This document shows, piece after piece, positions 6,109 through 13,465 of a stretch of DNA of 13,847 nucleotides; position 1 is the stretch's first letter, and every line of letters begins with the position of its first letter. A model generated the notes under the pieces. The model made no database searches. It was not told where the DNA came from and was given only the letters and a program-made list of their open reading frames with translations. This DNA comes from Microscillaceae bacterium. GTDB lineage: Bacteria > Bacteroidota > Bacteroidia > Cytophagales > Microscillaceae. The stretch is from positions 1 to 13,847 of the forward strand of contig DMHB01000092.1 of assembly GCA_003449595.1 (NCBI GenBank), read 5' to 3'. The position numbers and the translations under genes were made by a program.

Positions 6109-7623
6109 ATGTTTATGAAAAATACACAAGTGAAGTTATTTTTTCAACTACCCAACCCCTTTGGGGGGTGTGTTTGGATAGTTGTATGGCTATTGAGCCA
6201 CCCCATTTTTGCCCAAAACAACGAGACCAAAGTCAAGTCCGACGGTCGGCCTTGGAATTTGCAAGAATGTATTGAGTTTGCCCAATCGAATAGTATTCCG
6301 GTGAAACAAAGCCAAATCCAAGCACAAATCAGTGAAAACAACTACATCCAGTCGAAATATGGTCGGCTGCCCTCGGTCAACTTCAACCACCAACAAAACC
6401 TACAAGGAGGGCGTTCTATCGACCCATTCAGTAACCAATTCGTAAACCAATTGGTCAATTCAAGCAACACATCCTTGGTTGCCAGTTTCAATGCTTTTAG
6501 TGGTTTCCAACAATCGAATACCATACGACGAAACGAACTAAATGTAGAGGTAAACCAACTGAACCGCGAACAACAAAAATACAATGTGGCGCTCAACGTA
6601 GCCCTCAACTACTTGCAAGTGCTTCAAAACTATGAATTGTTGGATGTGGCACGCAAACAAACCGAGGTTACCAAAGCCCAATTGGAGCGGACGCAAAAGT
6701 TGTTCGACGCAGGTGCTGTAGCCATTGGAAACTTGGCCAATTTACAAGCCCAGTTAGCCAACGACGAACTGGCGGTCATTCAGGCTGAAAACAACTTGCA
6801 AATTTCGAAGGTGAACCTGATGCAACAAATGAACTACCCCATCAACGAAATGAACGAAAATTTCGACATCGTAAAGGTTGACTTGGGCGATGTAGAGGTA
6901 GTAGATTATCCCCAAAATCCTGCCGAAATTTATGCCATAGCCGAAATGTCGCAACCCAACATCCAAAGTGCAGACTTGGGCATACGGGTAAGCCAATACA
7001 ATGTGGACATAGCCAAGGCGGGTCGTTACCCTACCCTTACTTTAACAGCCACCTTGTCGTCGGGTTTTTCGAGTGCGCGCGCTTTGTCGCAAACCTCTGT
7101 GGCTCTTCAACAACAAGTCATTGGTACAGTGGACGGCACCGGACAAACGGTTTCTACCTTGACGCCAGTAGTTACCCGTACAGCCACCCCTTATCCGGTA
7201 TTCCGACAATACGACGACAACTTTGCTCAAGTCGTTGGATTCCGATTAGGCATTCCTATTTTCAATGGTTTGCAAGTAAAAACCAATATCCGCAACAGTA
7301 TGTTGGGTGTAGAAAACGCCAAACTGACAGCCCAAAACAATAGAATTATTTTGCGTCAAACCATCGAACAGGCGTTTGTCAATGCCGATTTGGCTGCCAA
7401 TACCTACAAAGCACAACAAAAACAAGTAGAAGGTCTTTCGTTGGCTTTTGAAATTGCGCAGAAAAACTTTGAAGCAGGAGCTATCAACTCTTTTGACTAT
7501 AGCATTGCCAAAACCAATTTGGACAGGGCACGCGCCAATTTAATTAGCGCCAAGTATAACTACTTGTTCCGTACCGAGGTGTTGGATTTCTATCAGAACT
7601 TACCACTTACCATCGGAGACTAA
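6109..7623 (+). CDS. TolC-family outer membrane efflux channel
   Basis: Outer-membrane/periplasmic tunnel protein that would form a trimer and join an inner-membrane pump through an adaptor. About 504 residues, within the family's usual size. A signal peptide runs to about residue 35 (hydrophobic stretch CVWIVVWLLSHPIFAQ). The mature protein starts with the typical WNLQECIEFAQSNS phrase of Bacteroidota TolC proteins and has two long helix-rich OEP repeats. These are seen in ERTQKLFDAGAVAIGNLANLQAQLA in the first half and its counterpart IAQKNFEAGAINSFDYSIAKTNLDRA near the end. The strand-forming ends of the repeats contain SFNAFSGFQQSNTI and RLGIPIFNGLQVKTNIRNS. Start: TTG 6106, ATG 6109 and ATG 6115 are all in frame; ATG 6109 is chosen and 6115 is equally possible. 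The adaptor gene follows 97 bases downstream. Confidence 0.92.
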   Translation: MFMKNTQVKLFFQLPNPFGGCVWIVVWLLSHPIFAQNNETKVKSDGRPWNLQECIEFAQSNSIPVKQSQIQAQISENNYIQSKYGRLPSVNFNHQQNLQGGRSIDPFSNQFVNQLVNSSNTSLVASFNAFSGFQQSNTIRRNELNVEVNQLNREQQKYNVALNVALNYLQVLQNYELLDVARKQTEVTKAQLERTQKLFDAGAVAIGNLANLQAQLANDELAVIQAENNLQISKVNLMQQMNYPINEMNENFDIVKVDLGDVEVVDYPQNPAEIYAIAEMSQPNIQSADLGIRVSQYNVDIAKAGRYPTLTLTATLSSGFSSARALSQTSVALQQQVIGTVDGTGQTVSTLTPVVTRTATPYPVFRQYDDNFAQVVGFRLGIPIFNGLQVKTNIRNSMLGVENAKLTAQNNRIILRQTIEQAFVNADLAANTYKAQQKQVEGLSLAFEIAQKNFEAGAINSFDYSIAKTNLDRARANLISAKYNYLFRTEVLDFYQNLPLTIGD

Positions 7624-7652
7624 TACATTTCATCAAAATTGAACAAAATATA

Positions 7653-7660
7653 TATTTTTG
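7653..7660 (+). promoter_or_regulatory. Possible internal promoter before the adaptor gene
   Basis: TATTTTTG fits TAnnTTTG, 60 bases before the ATG at 7721. No TTG occurs at the right distance upstream; the nearest, at 7639-7641, is only 11 bases away. The 97-base spacer is AT-rich, so a chance match is quite possible. If real, the adaptor could be transcribed apart from the TolC-like gene. Confidence 0.35.
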
Positions 7661-7720
7661 CACTGATTTTTTTCTTAAAACAAATAGATTGATTTTTTAA
7701 CTATACAACATCCGAAAACA

Positions 7721-9103
7721 ATGGCTTCTAAAAAGAAAAATCGTTGGTTACGCTATGCTATTATTGTAGTTATTGTCTGTGTGGCAGGCTACGTGGGAGC
7801 TCGCTCATTTGGCTTTGTAGGCCAAAAAAAGATGACCGAAGTAATCACCGGCAAAGCAAAATATACTAAAATCGTAGAAAAAGTAAGTGCTTCGGGCAAA
7901 GTACAGCCCGAAGTAGAAGTAAAAATTAGCCCAGATGTATCGGGGGAAATTGTCGATATTATGGTGCAAGAAGGCGATTCGGTCGTACAAGGACAGTTGT
8001 TGCTGCGTATCCGCCCCGACAATATCCGCGCTGCTGTAGAAAACGCTGCCGCGAACCTTAACTCGCGCAAAGCCAACATTGCCCAATCGCAGGCCGATTT
8101 ATTGCAACGCGAATCGGAAATGACCCGCTCTAAGGCGGAATTTGACCGGCAAACCAGCTTGTATGAACAAAAAGTAATTTCGGAAGCAGACTACCAACTG
8201 TCTCGAATGAACTATGAAGTGGCACAACAACGGGTCGAATCGGCCAAACAAAACGTTGAAGCCTCTAAATACAACTTGCAAAGCGCCCAAGCTACCCTAA
8301 AACAAAGCACCGACAACCTTTCACGTACTGAAATTTATGCCCCTGTCAGTGGCTCAATTTCCAAATTGAGTGTTGAAAAAGGGGAAAAAGTAGTAGGAAC
8401 GGCTCAAATGTCGGGAACAGAAATGCTTATTATAGCCAACCTTACCCGTATGGAAGTAAGGGTCAATGTAAATGAAAACGATATTGTACGTGTTCGTCTG
8501 GGGCAAGAAGCCGAGATAGAAGTCGATTCGTATGCCAACCGTAAGTTCAAAGGCGTTGTAACCGAAATTGCCAATACAGCGAAAGCAACCGCTACAGATG
8601 ATGCGGTAACAGAATTTCAGGTGAAAGTACGTATTTTGAACGAATCGTACAAAGACTTGACCGCTGAGAAAAAAGGGCTTTCTCCTTTCCGTCCGGGTAT
8701 GACCGCTACCGTCGATATCATTACCAATACCAAAGACAATGTGTTGGCAGTTCCTTTGGCAGCAGTGGTTACCCGAAGCACCAAAGAAGAAGAGCGCAAG
8801 TTTGAACGCAAAGGAGGCCAAGCAGAAGAGAAAAAAGAAGAAAAGAAAGGACAAGGCAAAGCCGACGAGTTAAAGCAAGTGGTGTTCTTGTATGATGAGA
8901 AGCAAAAGAAAGTAAAGAAAAAAGAAGTAAAAACCGGTATCAGTGATTTTGAAAATATTGAAATCTTAGAAGGCGTAGCCGATGGCGAAGAATTGGTTAC
9001 CGGTCCATTTGCTACGCTGACCAACCCCCGCTTGCTGAAAGACAACGATGAGGTAAAAAAAATAGACCCTCAAAGCTTCGGTAAGAAAAACGAAAAGAAA
9101 TAA
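7721..9103 (+). CDS. Periplasmic adaptor (membrane fusion) protein, MacA/HlyD family
   Basis: Links an inner-membrane transporter to the TolC-type channel encoded just upstream. 460 residues, anchored by one membrane helix (about 11-28) after a basic start MASKKKNRWLRY. The lipoyl/biotinyl-like domain is split around the hairpin (about 66-100 with SPDVSGEIVDIMVQEGDSV, and 205-240 with IYAPVSGSISKL). The long coiled-coil hairpin spans about 103-200 and is rich in A, Q, S and E. The beta-barrel domain spans about 241-345 (RPGMTATVDI at 324-333), and the membrane-proximal domain follows to about 445. A lysine/glutamate-rich low-complexity insertion (about 352-384) interrupts the normal barrel-to-proximal-domain link. 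In many MacA systems macB (permease and ATPase) comes next; here gpsA does, so the partner pump must be encoded elsewhere. Confidence 0.92.
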   Translation: MASKKKNRWLRYAIIVVIVCVAGYVGARSFGFVGQKKMTEVITGKAKYTKIVEKVSASGKVQPEVEVKISPDVSGEIVDIMVQEGDSVVQGQLLLRIRPDNIRAAVENAAANLNSRKANIAQSQADLLQRESEMTRSKAEFDRQTSLYEQKVISEADYQLSRMNYEVAQQRVESAKQNVEASKYNLQSAQATLKQSTDNLSRTEIYAPVSGSISKLSVEKGEKVVGTAQMSGTEMLIIANLTRMEVRVNVNENDIVRVRLGQEAEIEVDSYANRKFKGVVTEIANTAKATATDDAVTEFQVKVRILNESYKDLTAEKKGLSPFRPGMTATVDIITNTKDNVLAVPLAAVVTRSTKEEERKFERKGGQAEEKKEEKKGQGKADELKQVVFLYDEKQKKVKKKEVKTGISDFENIEILEGVADGEELVTGPFATLTNPRLLKDNDEVKKIDPQSFGKKNEKK

Positions 9104-9183
9104 TTAATTTAGTAAATACACTGAATACCAAGGGATTACTTAGAAAAATCAGGATATTACCCGCTGCGGAAAACATTGCCCAG

Positions 9184-10164
9184 GTGGCCGTTCTTGGTGG
9201 CGGCAGCTGGGCAACCGCGCTGGTAAAGATACTCACCGAAAATGCTGTCAAAGTGCATTGGTGGTTGCGCAACGAGCAAGCAGCCAAGCACTTGCGCAAG
9301 TATCACCACAACCCCAATTACTTGAGCAATGTGAGCATCAACCGGCGAAAAGTCAAAATTTATACGCAACTGCCCAAAGCATTGGCTTCGGCTCAGTTTG
9401 TAGTAGTAGCCATTCCGGCGGCTTTTGTGCCCGAAGCTTTGGCCAAAGTACAGGCAGCCGATTTGGAAGGCAAAGTGATGGTATCGGCAGTCAAAGGGCT
9501 GATTCCGCAAAGCCAAGCCTTGATAACCGAACACCTTACACAGTACTTGCAGGTACCCGCCGAGCAAACTGCTGTGATTGCAGGGCCTTGCCACGCCGAA
9601 GAAGTGGCTTTGGAAAAACAATCATTTCTGACGATTGCGTCTAATTCGGCTACGACCGCCACCAGCTTTGCCAATTTGCTCAACTGCCGTTATATTCAGA
9701 CCACTACCTCGCAAGATGTGCTGGGTATTGAATATTGCGCGGTGATGAAAAATATCATTGCGCTAACTTGCGGCATTGCACACGGGCTAAACTACGGCGA
9801 TAATTTCCAAGCGGTTTTGGTATCAAATGCTTTGCAAGAGATGAGCCGCTTGGTGGCCGCCCTCGACCCACAGCCCCGCGATCTGAGCGCCTCGGCGTAT
9901 TTGGGCGATTTGCTGGTTACGGCCTACTCGCAATTTAGCCGCAACCGCACCTTTGGCAATATGATTGGGCGGGGATACAGTGTAAAATCGGCGCAAGTAG
10001 AAATGAATATGGTAGCTGAGGGATACTATGCGGTGCAAAGTATTTACCAATTGAACCAAAAGTTGCAGGTAAATATGCCAATCACCACAGCTGCTTATCA
10101 AATTTTATATGAAAATGCACGTCCAGCCCCAACTATTCAGCAATTGATCCGTAATTTGGTGTAA
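9184..10164 (+). CDS. gpsA: NAD(P)H-dependent glycerol-3-phosphate dehydrogenase
   Basis: Reduces dihydroxyacetone phosphate to sn-glycerol 3-phosphate, the backbone for phospholipids, in the cytoplasm. The nucleotide-binding loop GGGSWATA is at 5-12, SAVKGL at 101-106 holds substrate-binding K104, AGPCHAEEV is at 133-141, catalytic K189 is in VMKNIIALTCGIAHG, and GDLLVTAYSQFSRNRTFG at 241-258 is the substrate motif with its arginine. The length (326 residues) is normal. The start is uncertain: no ATG exists in frame after the in-frame stop at 9082-9084. GTG 9184 gives MAVLGGGSW, a first strand one or two residues shorter than usual. CTG 9121 or an ATT at 9175 are the other options. It follows the adaptor gene by 80 bases and may share its transcript. 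Confidence 0.93.
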   Translation: MAVLGGGSWATALVKILTENAVKVHWWLRNEQAAKHLRKYHHNPNYLSNVSINRRKVKIYTQLPKALASAQFVVVAIPAAFVPEALAKVQAADLEGKVMVSAVKGLIPQSQALITEHLTQYLQVPAEQTAVIAGPCHAEEVALEKQSFLTIASNSATTATSFANLLNCRYIQTTTSQDVLGIEYCAVMKNIIALTCGIAHGLNYGDNFQAVLVSNALQEMSRLVAALDPQPRDLSASAYLGDLLVTAYSQFSRNRTFGNMIGRGYSVKSAQVEMNMVAEGYYAVQSIYQLNQKLQVNMPITTAAYQILYENARPAPTIQQLIRNLV

Positions 10165-10182
10165 GTCTTGTAGATAGGTTTG
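10155..10182 (+). promoter_or_regulatory. Bacteroidota-type promoter for the TPR gene
   Basis: TTTG (10155-10158) lies 16 bases before TAGGTTTG (10175-10182), an exact TAnnTTTG match. The first part overlaps the last codons of gpsA. The spacing is one base short of the usual range. Used with the ATG at 10287, it implies a leader of about 100 bases. Confidence 0.45.
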
Positions 10183-10286
10183 TTTATGGTGGCCTAATGC
10201 AACATTCTCAAATTATAATCTTATATATAATTATGACCAATATTTACTTACCATTGATTGACTTATTTCATTTCAAAACATTGAAA

Positions 10287-11663
10287 ATGACAGCCAAATC
10301 CTTATTTCTCTGTCTATGGGCTTGTGGTTTATCGCTACAATTGCTTGCCCAAACCGAAAAAGCCAAAGCCAAAAGTGATGGCGATATTTTAGACCCCGAA
10401 AAAGCAGCCAAGGCTTCTACTTGGGTTTCTCGCGGAAATATTTACTCCGACTTGGCGCTCAACCCCAACAACTACGATAAATATAAAGAAGCGGCTTATG
10501 AAGCCCACCAAGCCTATATGAAAGCCCTTTCGATGGAAAGCAACAATGCGGCTGCACAAGAAGGATTGCGCTATTTGGCACCGGTGCTGATCAATGTGGG
10601 GGCGACGGCTTATTCCAAAAATGAAAAAAACGAAGCGATGCGCGCCTTTGTACTGGCCAATGATTTGAACCCAACCGATTCGGTTTCGCTGGAATATGCG
10701 ATTATGACTGCCTTTGAAGTCAAAGACTATGAAATGTTCAAGAAGATGACGCATAAACTGCTGGAGCTTCCGCTGGAGCGAAAACTGCAATTTTATACCA
10801 GCCTGGCCACTCACTATGCTTTGGTAGAAGAAAACTATGGCAAAGCCCGCGAGGTACTCGAAAGGGGGTTGGTGGATTATCCTAAATCAAAAAATTTGCG
10901 AGAACTAAAAATTGCCTTAGACATCAAAGAAGACAAATTGGCGGCTGCCATTCCCGACTTAGAGCGGAAAATAGCTGAAGATCCTAACAATTTTGATGGC
11001 TATTATGACTTGGGGGTGGTGTATGAAAGCTACGGCAAGTATTATTTCAACCAATTGTTAGACAGCACCGTGCAACTCATTGAGCCTCAACGCCTTGATT
11101 ATGAAGCGAAGATGTATGATAATTTCGGCAAGGCAACTGAACTATATTTAAAATCTTTGTCGCTGGAAGGCGAAAGCACCAATACCATTTTCAATACGGC
11201 CACGGTTTATTTCAACAGGGGGGTTTATTTGAAAAAACAACTCAATAAGCTTGCCTATAAAGACCTGAAAAGCAAAGAAGGCAAAGCCATCGACGAGCAA
11301 TTAGACAATTATTTCAAAGATGCACGTCCTTATTTTGAAAAATTGGCCAACACCCCCATTGATAAAAAATATAGAAAGGCCGACAAAACCGTCGTGTTTG
11401 AAAGCCTGCGTATCATTCTCAAAAAATTAGATAACAAAGACGACCACGCCCAACGCATTGATGTGTTAAAAAAATTGCTGGGACGCTACGAAGACTACGA
11501 CTATGTGTCGGACGATAAAGAAGAGAAAATGGAGTCGGTGCGCAAAGAATTAGAAGAATTGGAAGCCTCAGCACAAGCCAAGCCTAACAAAGAAAAAGAA
11601 AAGAAAAAAGAGCCTGAGAAAAAAGAGGCTAAAAAAGAAAAAGACCCCGGAGTCAAAAATTAA
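10287..11663 (+). CDS. Secreted tetratricopeptide-repeat protein
   Basis: A 458-residue exported protein of unknown role. ATG 10287 is chosen because it is followed at once by a good signal peptide (MTAKSLFLCLWACGLSLQLLAQ) with cleavage at the AQ around residue 22. The ORF extends 30 codons upstream to ATG 10197, but that extension would bury the signal. The mature protein is helical with TPR-like units: examples are EAAYEAHQAYMKALSMESNN, an ANDLNPTDSVSLEYAI segment, YGKAREVLERGLVDYPKS, and IPDLERKIAEDPNNFDGYYD followed by LGVVYESYGKYY. The last 40 residues are a highly charged K/E tail. TPR proteins of this type usually serve as protein-interaction scaffolds in the periplasm. It lies after gpsA with its own promoter and ends with a strong terminator. 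Confidence 0.85.
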   Translation: MTAKSLFLCLWACGLSLQLLAQTEKAKAKSDGDILDPEKAAKASTWVSRGNIYSDLALNPNNYDKYKEAAYEAHQAYMKALSMESNNAAAQEGLRYLAPVLINVGATAYSKNEKNEAMRAFVLANDLNPTDSVSLEYAIMTAFEVKDYEMFKKMTHKLLELPLERKLQFYTSLATHYALVEENYGKAREVLERGLVDYPKSKNLRELKIALDIKEDKLAAAIPDLERKIAEDPNNFDGYYDLGVVYESYGKYYFNQLLDSTVQLIEPQRLDYEAKMYDNFGKATELYLKSLSLEGESTNTIFNTATVYFNRGVYLKKQLNKLAYKDLKSKEGKAIDEQLDNYFKDARPYFEKLANTPIDKKYRKADKTVVFESLRIILKKLDNKDDHAQRIDVLKKLLGRYEDYDYVSDDKEEKMESVRKELEELEASAQAKPNKEKEKKKEPEKKEAKKEKDPGVKN

Positions 11664-11675
11664 ACCCTACTGCCG

Positions 11676-11702
11676 AAGCCGCCCTCACTAAGCGGCTTTT
11701 TT
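11676..11702 (+). terminator. Rho-independent terminator after the TPR gene
   Basis: AAGCCGC (11676-11682) and GCGGCTT (11692-11698) form a perfect GC-rich stem with a 9-nt loop, and six T residues (11697-11702) run from the stem end. It starts 13 bases after the stop and lies between the convergent TPR and histidine kinase genes. The T-run serves the + strand only. Confidence 0.85.
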
Positions 11703-11727
11703 ATGGATTCAACCGGTTTGCCTCTGT

Positions 11728-13080
11728 CTATGATTTCGCGAAAGCGCGTACCGGAAAATATACTTTAAACCTGGCTCCTTGTGGAACATTCGGTTCATAC
11801 CACACTTGGCCGTGCATCGCTTCTACGTATTTTTTGACAATACTAAGCCCTAAACCGGTAGCTTTTTCACCACCGGTGGGTTGGCTTCCGGCAGTTTGAT
11901 AGCGTTGAAACAGTTTAGATTGTTGCTCTGGCGCCACCCCTTGCCCTTCGTCGATCACTTCGGTAAGCACCGAATCATCCACCGTTGCAAGCTGAATCAA
12001 AACTTTCGACCCTTGCGGGGAATACTTAATGGCATTAGAAACTAAGTTTTTAAAGATCAGATAAGCATAATGAATATCAACCCAAGCCTTGGCCGACAAT
12101 TCTTCGGTTGCTAATACGATGGATATTCTTTTGTTTTGAGCGTAATCGCCGAGGTCTTGCATTACTTCTTGAACCAAAGAAATCAAATCGACTTGTTGAA
12201 AACTAAACTGAATTTGTTGGGTTTCGATCACGGTTTGATCCAGCAGCCCGTCCACCATCTGGGTCATCCGGCGTGCCGTCTTGCGGATGAGTTGTAGCGA
12301 TTGGCGTTGCTCGTCGCTATAATTATTTTGATAATTTTCCATTAAGTTGCAAAGCCCTTCGATTTGGTGCAGGGGCGAGCGCAAATCGTGGGCTAAAATA
12401 CTCATCAAGTAGCTTTTTTCATCGTTCAGTTTAGCCAATTGTTGATTTTGATGCGCCAAAGCGATATTCTGTTGTTGTACTTCGGCTTTCTGGGCGTTGA
12501 GTGCTAAGTTAAATTGCCGAATTTCGTCCTTTTGTTTACCACTCTGAATAGATTCCCTTCTATACAAAGTAGTATAAAGGTAAGAGGCATACGCAAAAAA
12601 GTAGAAATATACCAACAACAAGGCCGCAATCACCCAATTGAGTAGTCCTAAAGACGTTGTTTGAAATGTAGCCCCTCTCAAAATAGCCATCACCGCCGCA
12701 CCAACCACAAAAGCAAGACTGCCTTTGAACAAGGATCGCCACCCTAAAAGTCCTAAGTTACTGCCGGTGCTAATTAGCCAAAAAGTAAACAAAGGGAAAT
12801 AACCAAAATCGATACAAGCAACACAGACTCCCAGTAGCGCATTGTCAAAATAGAGTACACGAAGTTGAGAAAACGGATTTTTTTGGCCTCGAAAAGCATA
12901 AAACCCAAGTATGATGTGTGGGTAAAAAAAACAAAAAAAGGCAAAAATCAAACTTATTGGCTCGTAGCGGTGCGTAAGGTAAGCATATAACACGACTGTA
13001 CAGCACACAAAAAGTGATGCCATTACTCGAAAAGCGTAGATTAACCATCCAAAATTGAGCAATAGATGTGGCACAGGCAC
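11728..13080 (-). CDS. Sensor histidine kinase with MASE2-like membrane domain
   Basis: Inner-membrane sensor that autophosphorylates on a histidine and passes the phosphate to a response regulator. 450 residues. Residues about 15-170 hold hydrophobic spans and resemble the MASE2 sensor domain: YPHI at 53-56, then YFDNALLG at 77-84, and SNLGLLGWRSLFKG at 107-120. A coiled coil spans about 183-222. The HisKA domain has LAHDLRSPLHQIEG with phospho-accepting H231. The ATPase domain has the N-box FKNLVSNAIKYSPQG at 343-357, the G1 box DEGQG at 377-381 and G2 GLGLS at 409-413, all intact. No receiver domain is attached and no response regulator gene is adjacent, so it is an orphan kinase here. The start is uncertain: GTG 13080 directly follows an in-frame stop, while ATG 13023 would remove 19 residues. 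It is divergent from ccoS, sharing a 98-base spacer with no exact TAnnTTTG on either strand. Confidence 0.88.
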   Translation of the reverse strand: MPVPHLLLNFGWLIYAFRVMASLFVCCTVVLYAYLTHRYEPISLIFAFFCFFYPHIILGFYAFRGQKNPFSQLRVLYFDNALLGVCVACIDFGYFPLFTFWLISTGSNLGLLGWRSLFKGSLAFVVGAAVMAILRGATFQTTSLGLLNWVIAALLLVYFYFFAYASYLYTTLYRRESIQSGKQKDEIRQFNLALNAQKAEVQQQNIALAHQNQQLAKLNDEKSYLMSILAHDLRSPLHQIEGLCNLMENYQNNYSDEQRQSLQLIRKTARRMTQMVDGLLDQTVIETQQIQFSFQQVDLISLVQEVMQDLGDYAQNKRISIVLATEELSAKAWVDIHYAYLIFKNLVSNAIKYSPQGSKVLIQLATVDDSVLTEVIDEGQGVAPEQQSKLFQRYQTAGSQPTGGEKATGLGLSIVKKYVEAMHGQVWYEPNVPQGARFKVYFPVRAFAKS

Positions 13081-13178
13081 TTATTTTGAGTTTTGTGCGT
13101 TCGTAAATTAGTTGGGTGTTAAAATTAACATATTTTATTGTTTTTGTACCATTCCTGTCATTTAATCAAACTACTTCT

Positions 13179-13349
13179 ATGGGTGTCATCATCTTACTTA
13201 TTATTGCCGGGGTATTGGTAGCTGGGGGTTTTCTGATTGCTTTCTTTTGGGCGGTGCGTTCAGGTCAATTTGACGATACTTATTCTCCTTCAGTTAGGAT
13301 ACTGTTTGACGATAAACCCAAAGACCAAGACGATCAGACAGAAAACTGA
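13179..13349 (+). CDS. ccoS: cbb3 oxidase maturation protein CcoS
   Basis: Small inner-membrane protein needed to put cofactors into cbb3 cytochrome oxidase. 56 residues from ATG 13179: a single membrane helix (about 3-26, VIILLIIAGVLVAGGFLIAF), then the family signature WAVRSGQFDDTYSPSVRILF at 24-43 and a short acidic tail. The frame is open back to a GTG at 13116, but the CcoS family begins at the methionine of MGVIILL, so the extension is not used. ccoN follows 112 bases downstream, the usual partner. The copper ATPase gene ccoI, often directly upstream of ccoS, is not here; a divergent histidine kinase occupies that place. Confidence 0.93.
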   Translation: MGVIILLIIAGVLVAGGFLIAFFWAVRSGQFDDTYSPSVRILFDDKPKDQDDQTEN

Positions 13350-13363
13350 CAAATGTCAGTTTT
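13342..13363. promoter_or_regulatory. Perfect palindrome at the ccoS stop: Crp/Fnr-type operator or weak terminator
   Basis: AAAACTGAC (13342-13350), AAAT, GTCAGTTTT (13355-13363) is a perfect 9-bp inverted repeat. The ccoS stop codon (13347-13349) lies in its left arm. The core TGAC-N4-GTCA is the symmetry recognised by several Fnr/Dnr-like regulators (TTGAC-N4-GTCAA), although the outer bases are C/G here instead of T/A. Only four T residues follow, so it would be a weak terminator. Its centre is about 109 bases before the ccoN start. Confidence 0.45.
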
Positions 13364-13391
13364 GAGCCTAATGCTTATCATTCTATAGCCC

Positions 13392-13465
13392 GCATATCCT
13401 CTATAGTTTTACATATTCTTAGACTTGTAAAATTATTGGTAACTAATCAAATTCAGAGGATATGC
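13392..13465 (+). repeat. 11-bp inverted repeat that would mask the ccoN start codon
   Basis: GCATATCCTCT (13392-13402) is the exact reverse complement of AGAGGATATGC (13455-13465), which contains the purine-rich AGAGGA and the ccoN ATG (13462-13464). In a transcript starting upstream of 13392, the ccoN initiation region would be paired in an 11-bp stem with a 52-base loop. CTATAG occurs at 13383-13388 and 13401-13406, flanking and partly overlapping the left arm. A weak -7-like TAGACTTG (13420-13427) lies in the loop; a transcript from it would lack the left arm. Confidence 0.5.

Noticed and set aside
8354..8854. 166-codon minus-strand open frame inside the adaptor gene
   Set aside because: Phe-rich translation is the antisense image of the Lys/Glu-rich adaptor and not a membrane protein.
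11734..11743. Palindrome TTTCGCGAAA at the end of the histidine kinase gene
   Set aside because: It lies in the last codons of the gene with no T-run and no repeat copies; probably chance.
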